DNA from: an uncultured Veillonella sp.
GTDB taxonomy: Bacteria > Bacillota > Negativicutes > Veillonellales > Veillonellaceae
Reading direction: 5' to 3'
Length of the DNA: 6,881 nucleotides
NCBI GenBank assembly: GCA_900550175.1
Contig: URQX01000088.1
Location: forward strand, 1 to 6,881
The notes beneath the pieces are model-generated. The model did no database searches, was not told the DNA's origin, and was given only the letters and a program-made list of their open reading frames with translations. Positions 1 through 5,528 of this stretch are shown here, in pieces (positions within the stretch are counted from its first letter, which is position 1; each line of letters opens with the position of its first letter). The translations under genes were made by a program, and so were the position numbers.

Positions 1-103
1 TAATTAATTCTAATAATAAAGATTTTCGCCCATCCTTAACTTGTAGTTTTAATAGATTACCAATAGAAACCTTAAAGGGTCTTTTTATTTCAACTGACTT
101 CAT
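1..103 (-). CDS. Partial unknown gene, N-terminal 34 codons, cut by left edge
   Basis: An ATG at 103-101 opens a frame that stays open to position 1 (34 codons). The protein begins MKSVEIKRPFKVSIGNLLK and continues through LQVKDGRKSLLLELI. A good ribosome binding site (AAGGA, 8 nt before the ATG) lies inside the last codons of the preceding gene, whose TAA is separated from this ATG by a single base. Such spacing indicates one transcript and probable translational coupling, so the two products likely act together. The visible residues are mixed basic and hydrophobic with no signal peptide. There is no Hsp70-type phosphate-binding start (IGIDLGTT) in these 34 residues, so if this is the chaperone partner of the GrpE-like protein the ATPase domain does not begin at the N-terminus. 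I do not recognise the family. That it is a real gene start is fairly secure; the function is open. Confidence 0.7.
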   Translation of the reverse strand, partial: MKSVEIKRPFKVSIGNLLKLQVKDGRKSLLLELI

Positions 104-104
104 A

Positions 105-1064
105 TTATTTTTCCTTAATATCAACCAATGATTTTTCAATTCGTTTTTGATTATAATTATTTATAAAACCAGGAAGATATACTTTACTAACAATTCCACC
201 ATAGGATTTATTAGGATCTATACATTCAAAATCATGAATATTATAGAATTCTCCTTCGTTTATATCATCAATAGTTACAACTTTTTCGTTTTTGGCTTCA
301 TTAAATAACTTAACCATATACTCAAAGTATTTTCTTATTATTTCACTAGTCTCTGGTTCATTATTCTTAGCAGCTAATTTAGCTACTCTCCAAATTTTAT
401 CTAAGGCATCTATATTTATAGCGCTACTAACTATAAATGGTTCCAATTTATTTAATCTTATATAAGGCTTTAACTCATCTATATATTTTGAATCAATTTT
501 TCGTATGGTATTGAAAATTTGCTTTACTTCTTTGCATGTACTATTTAACTCATTTTTTAATGCTTCATTTTCTTCAAATAAGATAGACACTGCCCTCTTT
601 AATTTTTTGGTCTCTTCTAAAGCTTCATTTAATTTATTCTCTTTATCATTAAGTCCCTTTTTAATACTTTCAATTTCAGAATCACGACTACTAATCTCAG
701 TCTCATGATTCTTATTATTTTTCTCAATATCATCTCTCAAAAAGTTGGTTAATTGCACTAACTTATCAACTATTTTTATTATAAATTCTTTAAAACACAT
801 ATTTTTATCTCCTATATCAATATTTAAATTATTATATTTTATACAATCTTCAACATAATGGATAATTTCTGAATGAAAATCTAGTTGCTTATTTTCAGTA
901 TCAAGAGTATATTTACTTTCATAAATGTCAAATGATTCTCCATCAATATTGTTCAAAGTTTTATTATAATTACTAGAGTTAATTTCTTCTAATGTAATTC
1001 TAATAAGCTCTCTGATAAAAGTTTCATTAAGCTTTAATTCACCACATATAACATCATTATCCAT
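105..1064 (-). CDS. Coiled-coil protein with GrpE-like C-terminal segment
   Basis: The start is placed at the ATG at 1064-1062 (319 residues, MDNDVICGELK...) because GGAG lies 6 nt upstream of it; the in-frame ATG at 1076 overlaps that ribosome binding site and has none of its own. Numbering from 1076, residues 1-110 are acidic and mixed, about 115-190 form a charged heptad-like coiled coil (EISSRDSEIESIKK onward), about 195-262 are helical, and 276-320 read as a small beta domain. In that last part, GGIVSKVYLPGF then KRIEKSLVDI follows the GrpE pattern G-x-V-x-x-V-x-x-x-G-[YF] then [RK]-x-I-x-x-[AS]-[LM]-V-x-[VI]. The order long helix, helical bundle, beta domain is also that of GrpE, which releases ADP from Hsp70 (DnaK). 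The protein is far longer than ordinary GrpE (about 180-200 residues), and there is no hrcA, dnaK or dnaJ beside it. The DNA is very A/T-rich, suggesting acquisition. GrpE relationship is inference, moderate. Confidence 0.7.
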   Translation of the reverse strand: MDNDVICGELKLNETFIRELIRITLEEINSSNYNKTLNNIDGESFDIYESKYTLDTENKQLDFHSEIIHYVEDCIKYNNLNIDIGDKNMCFKEFIIKIVDKLVQLTNFLRDDIEKNNKNHETEISSRDSEIESIKKGLNDKENKLNEALEETKKLKRAVSILFEENEALKNELNSTCKEVKQIFNTIRKIDSKYIDELKPYIRLNKLEPFIVSSAINIDALDKIWRVAKLAAKNNEPETSEIIRKYFEYMVKLFNEAKNEKVVTIDDINEGEFYNIHDFECIDPNKSYGGIVSKVYLPGFINNYNQKRIEKSLVDIKEK

Positions 1065-1107
1065 ATAAATCTCCATATCAGCTTTAAATATCTCAATTTT
1101 TAATCAT

Positions 1108-1116
1108 ATTGTACCA
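1108..1116 (-). promoter_or_regulatory. Extended -10 promoter candidate for the GrpE-like gene
   Basis: On the minus strand TGGTACAAT gives an extended -10 (TGn followed by TACAAT, one mismatch from TATAAT). The -35 position at 17 bp spacing (1131-1136, TTAAAG) is poor, as is common with extended -10 promoters. Transcription would begin near 1101, leaving a leader of about 37 nt before the ATG at 1064. The whole area is so A/T-rich that chance matches are likely. Confidence 0.35.
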
Positions 1117-1190
1117 ATATAATATTATTTCTTTAATAAAACTTCATTAAATATTCATAAATTATTTCATATTTTATTCATCTATATAAT

Positions 1191-1218
1191 AAGGCTACAT
1201 AAATTCATATGTAGCCTT
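1191..1218 (-). terminator. 11-bp hairpin, probable terminator in the 1077-1437 gap
   Basis: AAGGCTACATA (1191-1201) pairs perfectly with TATGTAGCCTT (1208-1218) around a 6-nt loop. It lies downstream of the 272-residue gene and its broken neighbour and upstream of the next promoter, so it most likely ends that transcript. The minus-strand tail (ATTATATAG) is a weak U tract; the plus-strand tail (TTTCTTCTT) is richer, but no plus-strand gene is present. Apart from this hairpin, the promoter at 1108 and the broken gene at 1261-1429, I see nothing in the gap. Confidence 0.5.
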
Positions 1219-1260
1219 TCTTCTTATATTAATTAACTAACTAATTTTTTAGTAAAAATA

Positions 1261-1429
1261 CTATCTCTTATCAATAGATTCTTTTATTTTATCTTCTTGT
1301 GGTTCTGCTTCTTTTTTTTTCTACATTCAATATTCTTTACATTAATCAGAAGCTTGTTTATTTTATTCTTTCTTAAATAATATCCCCCTTATATACAAAC
1401 AGACTTAAACTTATAGAAATTAATAACAT
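1261..1429 (-). pseudogene. Possible broken small membrane-protein gene
   Basis: Three overlapping minus-strand frames join into one plausible small protein of about 55 residues. Segment A starts at ATG 1429 and reads MLLISISLSLFVYKGD, a membrane helix followed by a lysine, before a stop at 1373. Segment B (about 1379-1312) gives LRKNKINKLLINVKNIEC then lysines. Segment C (1311-1264) gives EAEPQEDKIKESIDKR and ends at TAG 1261. The frame changes fall at or near a run of five G (1384-1388) and a run of nine A (1312-1320), both typical indel sites. The order (hydrophobic helix, basic stretch, charged tail, stop, then a hairpin 43 nt on) resembles a single-pass membrane protein. No good ribosome binding site precedes the ATG, and chance open stretches are common in such A/T-rich DNA. 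It may instead be a phase-variable gene, sequencing error, or no gene at all. Confidence 0.3.
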
Positions 1430-1437
1430 TACTATTA

Positions 1438-2256
1438 TCAAGTCAAAGAATTATATAACTCTTTACCTTTTTCATTAAAAGTATTTACATGCTTATTTTT
1501 GATATTCCAATTGATTGACTTCGCATAATACATTACGTCACATTCATAAGGACTACCAGGCAATATAGCTAATAGTTCTTCTACAGGATTTAGATCATCT
1601 AAGTACAAATACTCCCATTCATCCTCTAAATCCACATAATATTCAAAGGAATGAGCATCACTATATTCAACTTTTTCTGGTAAATTTCGATCTAACAATG
1701 TAAACACATTTGTATATATTTCTTTTAATTTGTCAGAAAATGACCCTTTCATATAGAAATCATTAGTTAAAAAGGCTTTCATCACAAGTAATTCTTCACA
1801 CCATTTTAAAAGTGGTACTACTTCTACATCATAGATGTTAAGAATTCTTTGGTCATGTTCTTCTAAAGCTTCTTCTAGATTACGTTTAACTTTTTCTTCA
1901 GCTTCATCTCTAGGCCCACTTTCAGAGGGAATAAAAATTTTCATTAATGCAGCGCATTCGGATGCTTCTCGAGTTATTTCAATCTCACGCAGTTTTAGCT
2001 CTTCATTAATAGCAGCAATATAAGCTTCTATATCTCCCCAGATATCAATTACCCAATCTTTAAAGGTTTCCTTATTAGTAAAAGCATCATTAATTTCTTT
2101 GCGGTATTTTTTTAAGCCTTTTACCTCCCACTCTGCATGTAAACGATCATAGCGATCATCAAAATCTTCATCTTCTCTTGGTACTTCCAGTTTTGCTCTT
2201 TCGATTTCTGCTCTGATGTTTTCAACAGTAATAACATTTTTCTTTAAAGTTTCCAT
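1438..2256 (-). CDS. Unrecognised acidic helical protein, 272 residues
   Basis: I set the start at ATG 2256-2254, which has AGGAG 7 nt upstream; the frame also opens at a TTG at 2274, but that codon precedes the ribosome binding site and would translate through it. The product METLKKNVITVENIRAEIE... is soluble, strongly acidic and mainly helical, with no signal peptide and no membrane segment. Acidic runs include PREDEDFDDRYDR near the start, a long helix around residues 85-140 (EELKLREIEITRE, then EEKVKRNLEEALEEHDQ) and an acidic aromatic-rich stretch YYVDLEDEWEYLYLDDLNP near residues 206-224. No motif known to me matches. It ends in four consecutive stop codons (TGA TAA TAG TAA, 1440-1429). 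It lies after the dut terminator, so it has its own transcript; a -10-like TATACT at 2309-2314, overlapping the palindrome ACTATAGT, is the best but weak promoter candidate. Being a real gene is likely; the function is unknown. Confidence 0.8.
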   Translation of the reverse strand: METLKKNVITVENIRAEIERAKLEVPREDEDFDDRYDRLHAEWEVKGLKKYRKEINDAFTNKETFKDWVIDIWGDIEAYIAAINEELKLREIEITREASECAALMKIFIPSESGPRDEAEEKVKRNLEEALEEHDQRILNIYDVEVVPLLKWCEELLVMKAFLTNDFYMKGSFSDKLKEIYTNVFTLLDRNLPEKVEYSDAHSFEYYVDLEDEWEYLYLDDLNPVEELLAILPGSPYECDVMYYAKSINWNIKNKHVNTFNEKGKELYNSLT

Positions 2257-2343
2257 AGTTAATCTCCTATACAAAATAATACAAACAATAAGCTTTGGGA
2301 TTGACTATAGTATATCTAAGATAATACGTATTTTTTTACACAT

Positions 2344-2376
2344 AAAAAAGCCGCCCAACATAAGTCGAGCGGCTTT
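2344..2376 (-). terminator. Intrinsic terminator after dut
   Basis: On the minus strand AAAGCCGC (2376-2369) pairs with GCGGCTTT (2354-2347), and the stem extends by a U-G and a C-G pair around a loop of about 10 nt, followed by a run of T ending at 2344. It begins 28 nt after the dut stop and closes the pnp-dut transcript. It also marks the boundary between housekeeping DNA and the accessory-looking left part. Confidence 0.9.
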
Positions 2377-2404
2377 CACCATTCTATTTAGAATCGTATA
2401 TAGT

Positions 2405-2854
2405 TTACATAGTCCCAGTGCTACCGATACCACCTGTACGTACGCCTGTTGCGTCATCATCGTTAGTGATAAGGTATTTTGAAAAGATGCCTTGCGCTAC
2501 GCGTTCACCTTTTTCAAGGGAAACTGTTTCTTTACTATAATTGAGTAGAGCGATCATGATATGACCTTCGTTGTCCTCATTATTATAGTAATCACTGTCG
2601 ATAATGCCTGTGCTATTTACAAGTGCTAGATGGCGTTTAATGGCCATGCTAGAACGAATGTGAATGGCAAGGTATTCATCGTATGCCATGAAAGCTTTAA
2701 TACCTGTTGGCACTAATACTACTTGGCCTGGTTCTAAAGTAACAGATTCAGCACATTCAATATCATAGCCTGCGCTTTCTGTTGTTTTACGTGTCGGTAA
2801 ATTGATATCTTGTTCTTCAAAAGCAGAAACTACTTCAAAGCCACGAATATCCAT
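2405..2854 (-). CDS. dut: Deoxyuridine 5'-triphosphate nucleotidohydrolase (dUTPase)
   Basis: This cytoplasmic enzyme hydrolyses dUTP to dUMP and pyrophosphate, keeping uracil out of DNA and supplying the dTMP pathway. All five motifs of the homotrimeric family are present: motif 1 AGYDI (28-32), motif 2 IRSSMA (66-71), motif 3 NSTGIIDSDYY (80-90, catalytic Asp86 and base-stacking Tyr89), motif 4 GERVAQGIF (116-124) and the C-terminal glycine-rich motif 5 RTGGIGSTG (139-147). The 149 residues match the family's length. Motif 3 continues YYNNEDNEGHI instead of the common YRGE, and the start reads MDIRGFEVVS; both are features I associate with the dUTPases of streptococci and Gram-positive phages. 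The gene starts 10 bp after the pnp stop, and its GAGG ribosome binding site abuts that stop (TAAGAGGTG), so it is co-transcribed with pnp and perhaps coupled in translation. Confidence 0.96.
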   Translation of the reverse strand: MDIRGFEVVSAFEEQDINLPTRKTTESAGYDIECAESVTLEPGQVVLVPTGIKAFMAYDEYLAIHIRSSMAIKRHLALVNSTGIIDSDYYNNEDNEGHIMIALLNYSKETVSLEKGERVAQGIFSKYLITNDDDATGVRTGGIGSTGTM

Positions 2855-2864
2855 GTAACACCTC

Positions 2865-4934
2865 TTATTTTAAACAATCTTTACGGGACAAATTGATACG
2901 GCCTTGTTTATCGATTTCGATAACTTTTACCATAATCTCATCACCAACATTTACTACGTCTTCTACATTTTCAACGCGTTCTTTCGCAAGTTTAGAAATG
3001 TGTACAAGACCTTCTTTACCTGGTAATACTTCTACGAAAGCACCGAATGCCATTAAACGAGTTACTTTACCAAGGTATACTTCACCTACTTCAACCTCTT
3101 TAGTAAGGTTTTCGATAATTTGTTGTGCTTTAGCAGCACCTTCTTGATCTACAGAAGCGATGAATACTGTACCATCATCTTCGATGTCGATTTTTGCACC
3201 TGTTTCGTCAATGATACCACGAATTACTTTACCGCCAGAACCAATTACATCACGAATCTTGTCTGGATCAATTTTCATTGTAATAATACGTGGAGCATAT
3301 TCAGACATTTGTTGACGTGGTTCAGCAATTGTATCAAGCATGATTCCCATAATGTGCATGCGGCCTTTATGAGCTTGTTCTAATGCTTCATGAAGGATTT
3401 CACGAGACAAGCCAGAAATCTTGATATCCATTTGAATAGCAGTTACACCTTTTGCTGTACCTGCCACTTTAAAGTCCATATCACCAAGAGCATCTTCCAT
3501 ACCTTGAATATCTGTTAAGATTGTGTAGTGCTCACCTTGAGTTACAAGACCCATTGCAATACCAGCTACAGGAGCTTTAATAGGTACACCAGCATCCATC
3601 AAGGATAATGTAGAACCACATACAGATGCCATGGAGCTAGAACCATTGGATTCCAATACTTCAGATACTAAGCGCAATGCATATGGGAATTCTTCTTCAC
3701 TAGGAATTACAGGTACCAATGCACGTTCAGCCAACGCACCATGACCAATTTCACGGCGACCAGGACCACGGGAGGAACGAGTTTCACCTACGGAGAAGGA
3801 TGGGAAATTATAGTGGTGAATATAACGTTTTTCTGTTTCTAAACCAATGCCATCAATTGTTTGAGTTTCAGACAATGGAGCTACAGTAGCAACGTTCAAT
3901 ACTTGAGTTTGACCACGAGTAAATAAGCCAGAACCATGTGTACGAGGTAAGACACCTGTACGGCAAGAGATTGGACGAACTTCATCAAGTTTACGGCCAT
4001 CTGGACGGATTTTTTCAACTGTAATCATATGACGAACGATTTCTTTTGTCATTGCGTCAAATGCTTTATTTACATCCGCCAAGTTATCTGGGTAGATTTC
4101 TTCAAAGTGAGCTAATACATCGGCACGTACTTCGCTTTCTTGCGCATCACGTTGTTGTTTATCTGCACAACGTACTGCTGCGTCAAGTTTATCATGACCA
4201 TATGCACGAACTGCATCAGCAATTTCAGAAGGTACGTCTTTGCTTTCAAATACGCGTTTTTCTTTGCCTACTTTAGCTTTCATATCTTCTTGGAAAGCTA
4301 CGATTTTTTTGATTTCTTCATGAGCTGCCATGATGACTTCAAGAATAGTTTCTTCTGGAACCTCTTGAGCACCACCTTCAACCATGAGGATAGCATCTTT
4401 TGTACCAGCTACAACGATATTAAGATCTGTTGCTTCCAATTGTTCTTTTGTTGGGTTTACAACAAATTCACCATTGATGCGACCCATGCGAACGCCTGCA
4501 ATAGGACCATTCCAAGGAATATCAGAAATAGATAATGCAGCAGAAGCACCAATCATACCACAGATTGCAGGATCACAATCTTGGTCAACAGACATAACAG
4601 TTGCCACTACGTGTACTTCATTACGTACACCTTTATCAAATAATGGACGAATAGGACGATCAATCAAACGGCTATTCAAAATCGCAGACTCAGGTGGACG
4701 TGCTTCACGTTTAATAAAGCCACCTGGTAGACGACCAACAGCGTACATTTTTTCTTCATAGTCTACTGTAAGTGGGAAGAAGTCGATATCCTTCGCCTCT
4801 TTAGAACCTGTAGCGGTAACGAGTACACGAGTATCACCGTAACCAACCATTACGGCACCGCCAGCTTGTTTTGCAAGTTCCCCAGTCTCGATCGTAAGCG
4901 TACGACCAGCTAGGTCCATTTGGAATTGTTCCAT
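2865..4934 (-). CDS. pnp: Polynucleotide phosphorylase (polyribonucleotide nucleotidyltransferase)
   Basis: PNPase is a trimeric 3'-to-5' exoribonuclease that uses phosphate to release nucleoside diphosphates, and can run in reverse to add tails; it works in mRNA decay and RNA quality control. The 689 residues show the full order: first RNase PH domain (about 10-140, with GRLPGGFIKREARP at 67-80 lining the RNA channel), helical linker (about 145-310), second RNase PH domain (about 320-540), KH domain with the IGSGGK loop (564-569) and S1 domain (about 617-685). Asp481, Asp487 and Lys489 in EDALGDMDFK match the metal-binding catalytic residues of the E. coli enzyme (Asp486, Asp492, Lys494). 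It stops just after S1, slightly shorter than E. coli (711) or B. subtilis (705), so there is no C-terminal tail. AGGAGG sits 7 nt before the ATG. It lies downstream of rpsO, the classic rpsO-pnp order, with dut following. Confidence 0.99.
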   Translation of the reverse strand: MEQFQMDLAGRTLTIETGELAKQAGGAVMVGYGDTRVLVTATGSKEAKDIDFFPLTVDYEEKMYAVGRLPGGFIKREARPPESAILNSRLIDRPIRPLFDKGVRNEVHVVATVMSVDQDCDPAICGMIGASAALSISDIPWNGPIAGVRMGRINGEFVVNPTKEQLEATDLNIVVAGTKDAILMVEGGAQEVPEETILEVIMAAHEEIKKIVAFQEDMKAKVGKEKRVFESKDVPSEIADAVRAYGHDKLDAAVRCADKQQRDAQESEVRADVLAHFEEIYPDNLADVNKAFDAMTKEIVRHMITVEKIRPDGRKLDEVRPISCRTGVLPRTHGSGLFTRGQTQVLNVATVAPLSETQTIDGIGLETEKRYIHHYNFPSFSVGETRSSRGPGRREIGHGALAERALVPVIPSEEEFPYALRLVSEVLESNGSSSMASVCGSTLSLMDAGVPIKAPVAGIAMGLVTQGEHYTILTDIQGMEDALGDMDFKVAGTAKGVTAIQMDIKISGLSREILHEALEQAHKGRMHIMGIMLDTIAEPRQQMSEYAPRIITMKIDPDKIRDVIGSGGKVIRGIIDETGAKIDIEDDGTVFIASVDQEGAAKAQQIIENLTKEVEVGEVYLGKVTRLMAFGAFVEVLPGKEGLVHISKLAKERVENVEDVVNVGDEIMVKVIEIDKQGRINLSRKDCLK

Positions 4935-5007
4935 TCCTATTCCTCCTAAAAATCTTCTTATATGTATACCTTCTTATTATATATCATCAGTAAAAAATAA
5001 GCTAATT

Positions 5008-5016
5008 ATTATAGCA
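5008..5016 (-). promoter_or_regulatory. Extended -10 promoter candidate for pnp-dut
   Basis: Minus-strand TGCTATAAT is a perfect TATAAT with the TGn extension; it lies just after the terminator of the small RNA unit. The -35 position at 17 bp spacing (5031-5036, TCCTTT) is poor and lies in the terminator stem. The start would be near 5001, giving a pnp leader of about 66 nt. Another TATAAT at 4976-4981 has no TG extension and no convincing -35. Confidence 0.55.
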
Positions 5017-5025
5017 ACTAGCACA

Positions 5026-5104
5026 ATAAAAAAGGACAGAGTAGCCGCTCTGTCCTTTTTTTGTGTTGCCACAATTGAATATCGGCATTCGTTTCCCTTT
5101 GCCT
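5026..5104 (-). ncRNA. Candidate structured small RNA or pnp attenuator leader, about 79 nt
   Basis: The unit has its own extended -10 promoter (5111-5119) and its own strong terminator, yet holds no recognised gene. From the predicted start near 5104 the RNA can form three elements in order: GGCA (5103-5100) pairing with UGCC (5087-5084) around a 12-nt purine-rich loop; UUGUG-GCAA-CACAA (5074-5061), a 5-bp stem closed by a GNRA tetraloop; and the terminator hairpin ending near 5026. It could be a free-standing small RNA, or an attenuator leader for pnp, where read-through would give pnp mRNA. I could not match it to a riboswitch class I know. It contains a 28-codon reading frame (5088-5002), described in the findings. 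The promoter and terminator are seen directly; expression as an RNA is inferred. Confidence 0.5.
5028..5061 (-). terminator. 14-bp intrinsic terminator between rpsO and pnp
   Basis: AAAAAAGGACAGAG (5028-5041) pairs perfectly with CTCTGTCCTTTTTT (5048-5061) around a 6-nt loop. The T run follows the 8-bp G/C-containing core on both strands, so it can act in either direction. On the minus strand it would end the small RNA and any read-through from rpsO before pnp. A perfectly paired stem here could also be an RNase III target, as occurs in the E. coli pnp leader, though that is only analogy. Confidence 0.85.
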
Positions 5105-5110
5105 AAATTC

Positions 5111-5119
5111 ATTATAACA
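5111..5119 (-). promoter_or_regulatory. Extended -10 promoter driving the small RNA or leader
   Basis: Minus-strand TGTTATAAT combines a perfect TATAAT (5116-5111) with the TGn extension (5119-5117). At 17 bp spacing the -35 position (5139-5134) is TTTTTT, the U tract of the rpsO terminator, so terminator and promoter share DNA. The predicted start is near 5104. Confidence 0.6.
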
Positions 5120-5133
5120 CAAGGAAATGAAAT

Positions 5134-5158
5134 AAAAAAGCCGTCCAAAAGGACGGCT
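5134..5158 (-). terminator. Intrinsic terminator of rpsO
   Basis: On the minus strand AGCCGTCC (5158-5151), a TTTT loop and GGACGGCT (5146-5139) form a perfect 8-bp stem followed by a T run to 5134. It begins 7 nt after the rpsO stop codon, so most rpsO transcripts should end before pnp. Confidence 0.92.
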
Positions 5159-5165
5159 AATTTTA

Positions 5166-5432
5166 TTATTTACGAAGACCAAGACGTTCAATAAGGGAAC
5201 GGTAACGTTCGATATCTTTACGACGAAGGTAGTCAAGCATGTTACGGCGTTGACCAACCAATTTCAACAAACCACGACGGGAATGATGGTCTTTTTTGTG
5301 TTCTTTCAAGTGATCTGTTAAGTATTGGATGCGGCTTGTCAAAATCGCAACTTGTACTTCTGGAGAACCAGTATCACCTTCATGAGTAGCGTATTCTTTA
5401 ATTACTGCTAATTTAGCTTCTGTAGTTAACAT
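5166..5432 (-). CDS. rpsO: 30S ribosomal protein S15
   Basis: S15 binds the central domain of 16S rRNA early in assembly of the small subunit platform. The 88 residues (MLTTEAKLAVIKEY...) are the family's usual length and carry its hallmark segments: GDTGSPEVQVAILTSRI (19-35) and HKKDHHSRRGLLKLVGQRR (45-63), which hold the rRNA-binding residues, then MLDYLRRKD. AGGAGG lies 8 nt before the ATG. The gene has a near-consensus promoter (5529-5557), a leader of about 90 nt and a terminator immediately after the stop, so it is mainly a single-gene transcript although pnp follows in the classical order. S15 represses its own synthesis through its mRNA leader in several bacteria, by unrelated RNA structures; the leader here is long enough for that. 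Confidence 0.99.
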   Translation of the reverse strand: MLTTEAKLAVIKEYATHEGDTGSPEVQVAILTSRIQYLTDHLKEHKKDHHSRRGLLKLVGQRRNMLDYLRRKDIERYRSLIERLGLRK

Positions 5433-5522
5433 TAATGTTACCTCCTAAAAAATAAATAATCCCGTTAAGCTTAAGTAACCGTTGGAGATTCGAATACTTC
5501 GCTTACGATATGTCTTACGACC
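5433..5522 (-). promoter_or_regulatory. rpsO leader, possible S15 autoregulatory element
   Basis: About 90 nt lie between the predicted start near 5522 and the ATG. The RNA contains GUC-GUAA-GAC (GNRA loop, 5520-5511), CGAA-GUA-UUCG (5501-5491), a GUUA/UAAC inverted repeat flanking CUUAAGCU (5479-5464), and then a U-rich run before AGGAGG. The stems are short and I cannot identify a known S15-binding fold; the regulatory role rests on the family's habit. Confidence 0.35.
5502..5520. repeat. Direct repeat CTTACGA x2, 12-bp period
   Basis: CTTACGA occurs at 5502-5508 and again at 5514-5520 (TCGTAAG on the transcribed sense). The copies lie at the start of the rpsO transcript, just downstream of the -10 element, and each contributes to a small predicted RNA hairpin. 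They may be an operator pair, part of an RNA element or chance. Confidence 0.4.
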
Positions 5523-5528
5523 TTATTT

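Noticed and set aside
505..708. 67-residue plus-strand frame opposite the GrpE-like gene
   Set aside because: It is antisense to a coiled-coil coding region; its serine/phenylalanine-rich hydrophobic translation is the expected reverse of lysine/glutamate codons.
2301..2327. Plus-strand TTGACT followed by TAATAC as a promoter
   Set aside because: Spacing is only 15 bp, and the only plus-strand frame downstream overlaps dut in antisense, so there is nothing credible for it to express.
2381..2394. ATTCTA/TAGAAT inverted repeat between dut and its terminator
   Set aside because: It is too short and A/T-rich to be stable or distinctive; the strong terminator next to it explains transcript ending.
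2893..4761. Several plus-strand open frames opposite pnp (for example 4140-4535 and 4384-4761)
   Set aside because: They are antisense shadows of a certain pnp gene, with low-complexity or cysteine/phenylalanine-rich translations and no ribosome binding sites.
5018..5257. 79-residue minus-strand frame overlapping the end of rpsO
   Set aside because: It overlaps rpsO in another frame, runs through the rpsO terminator, promoter and second terminator, and has no ribosome binding site.
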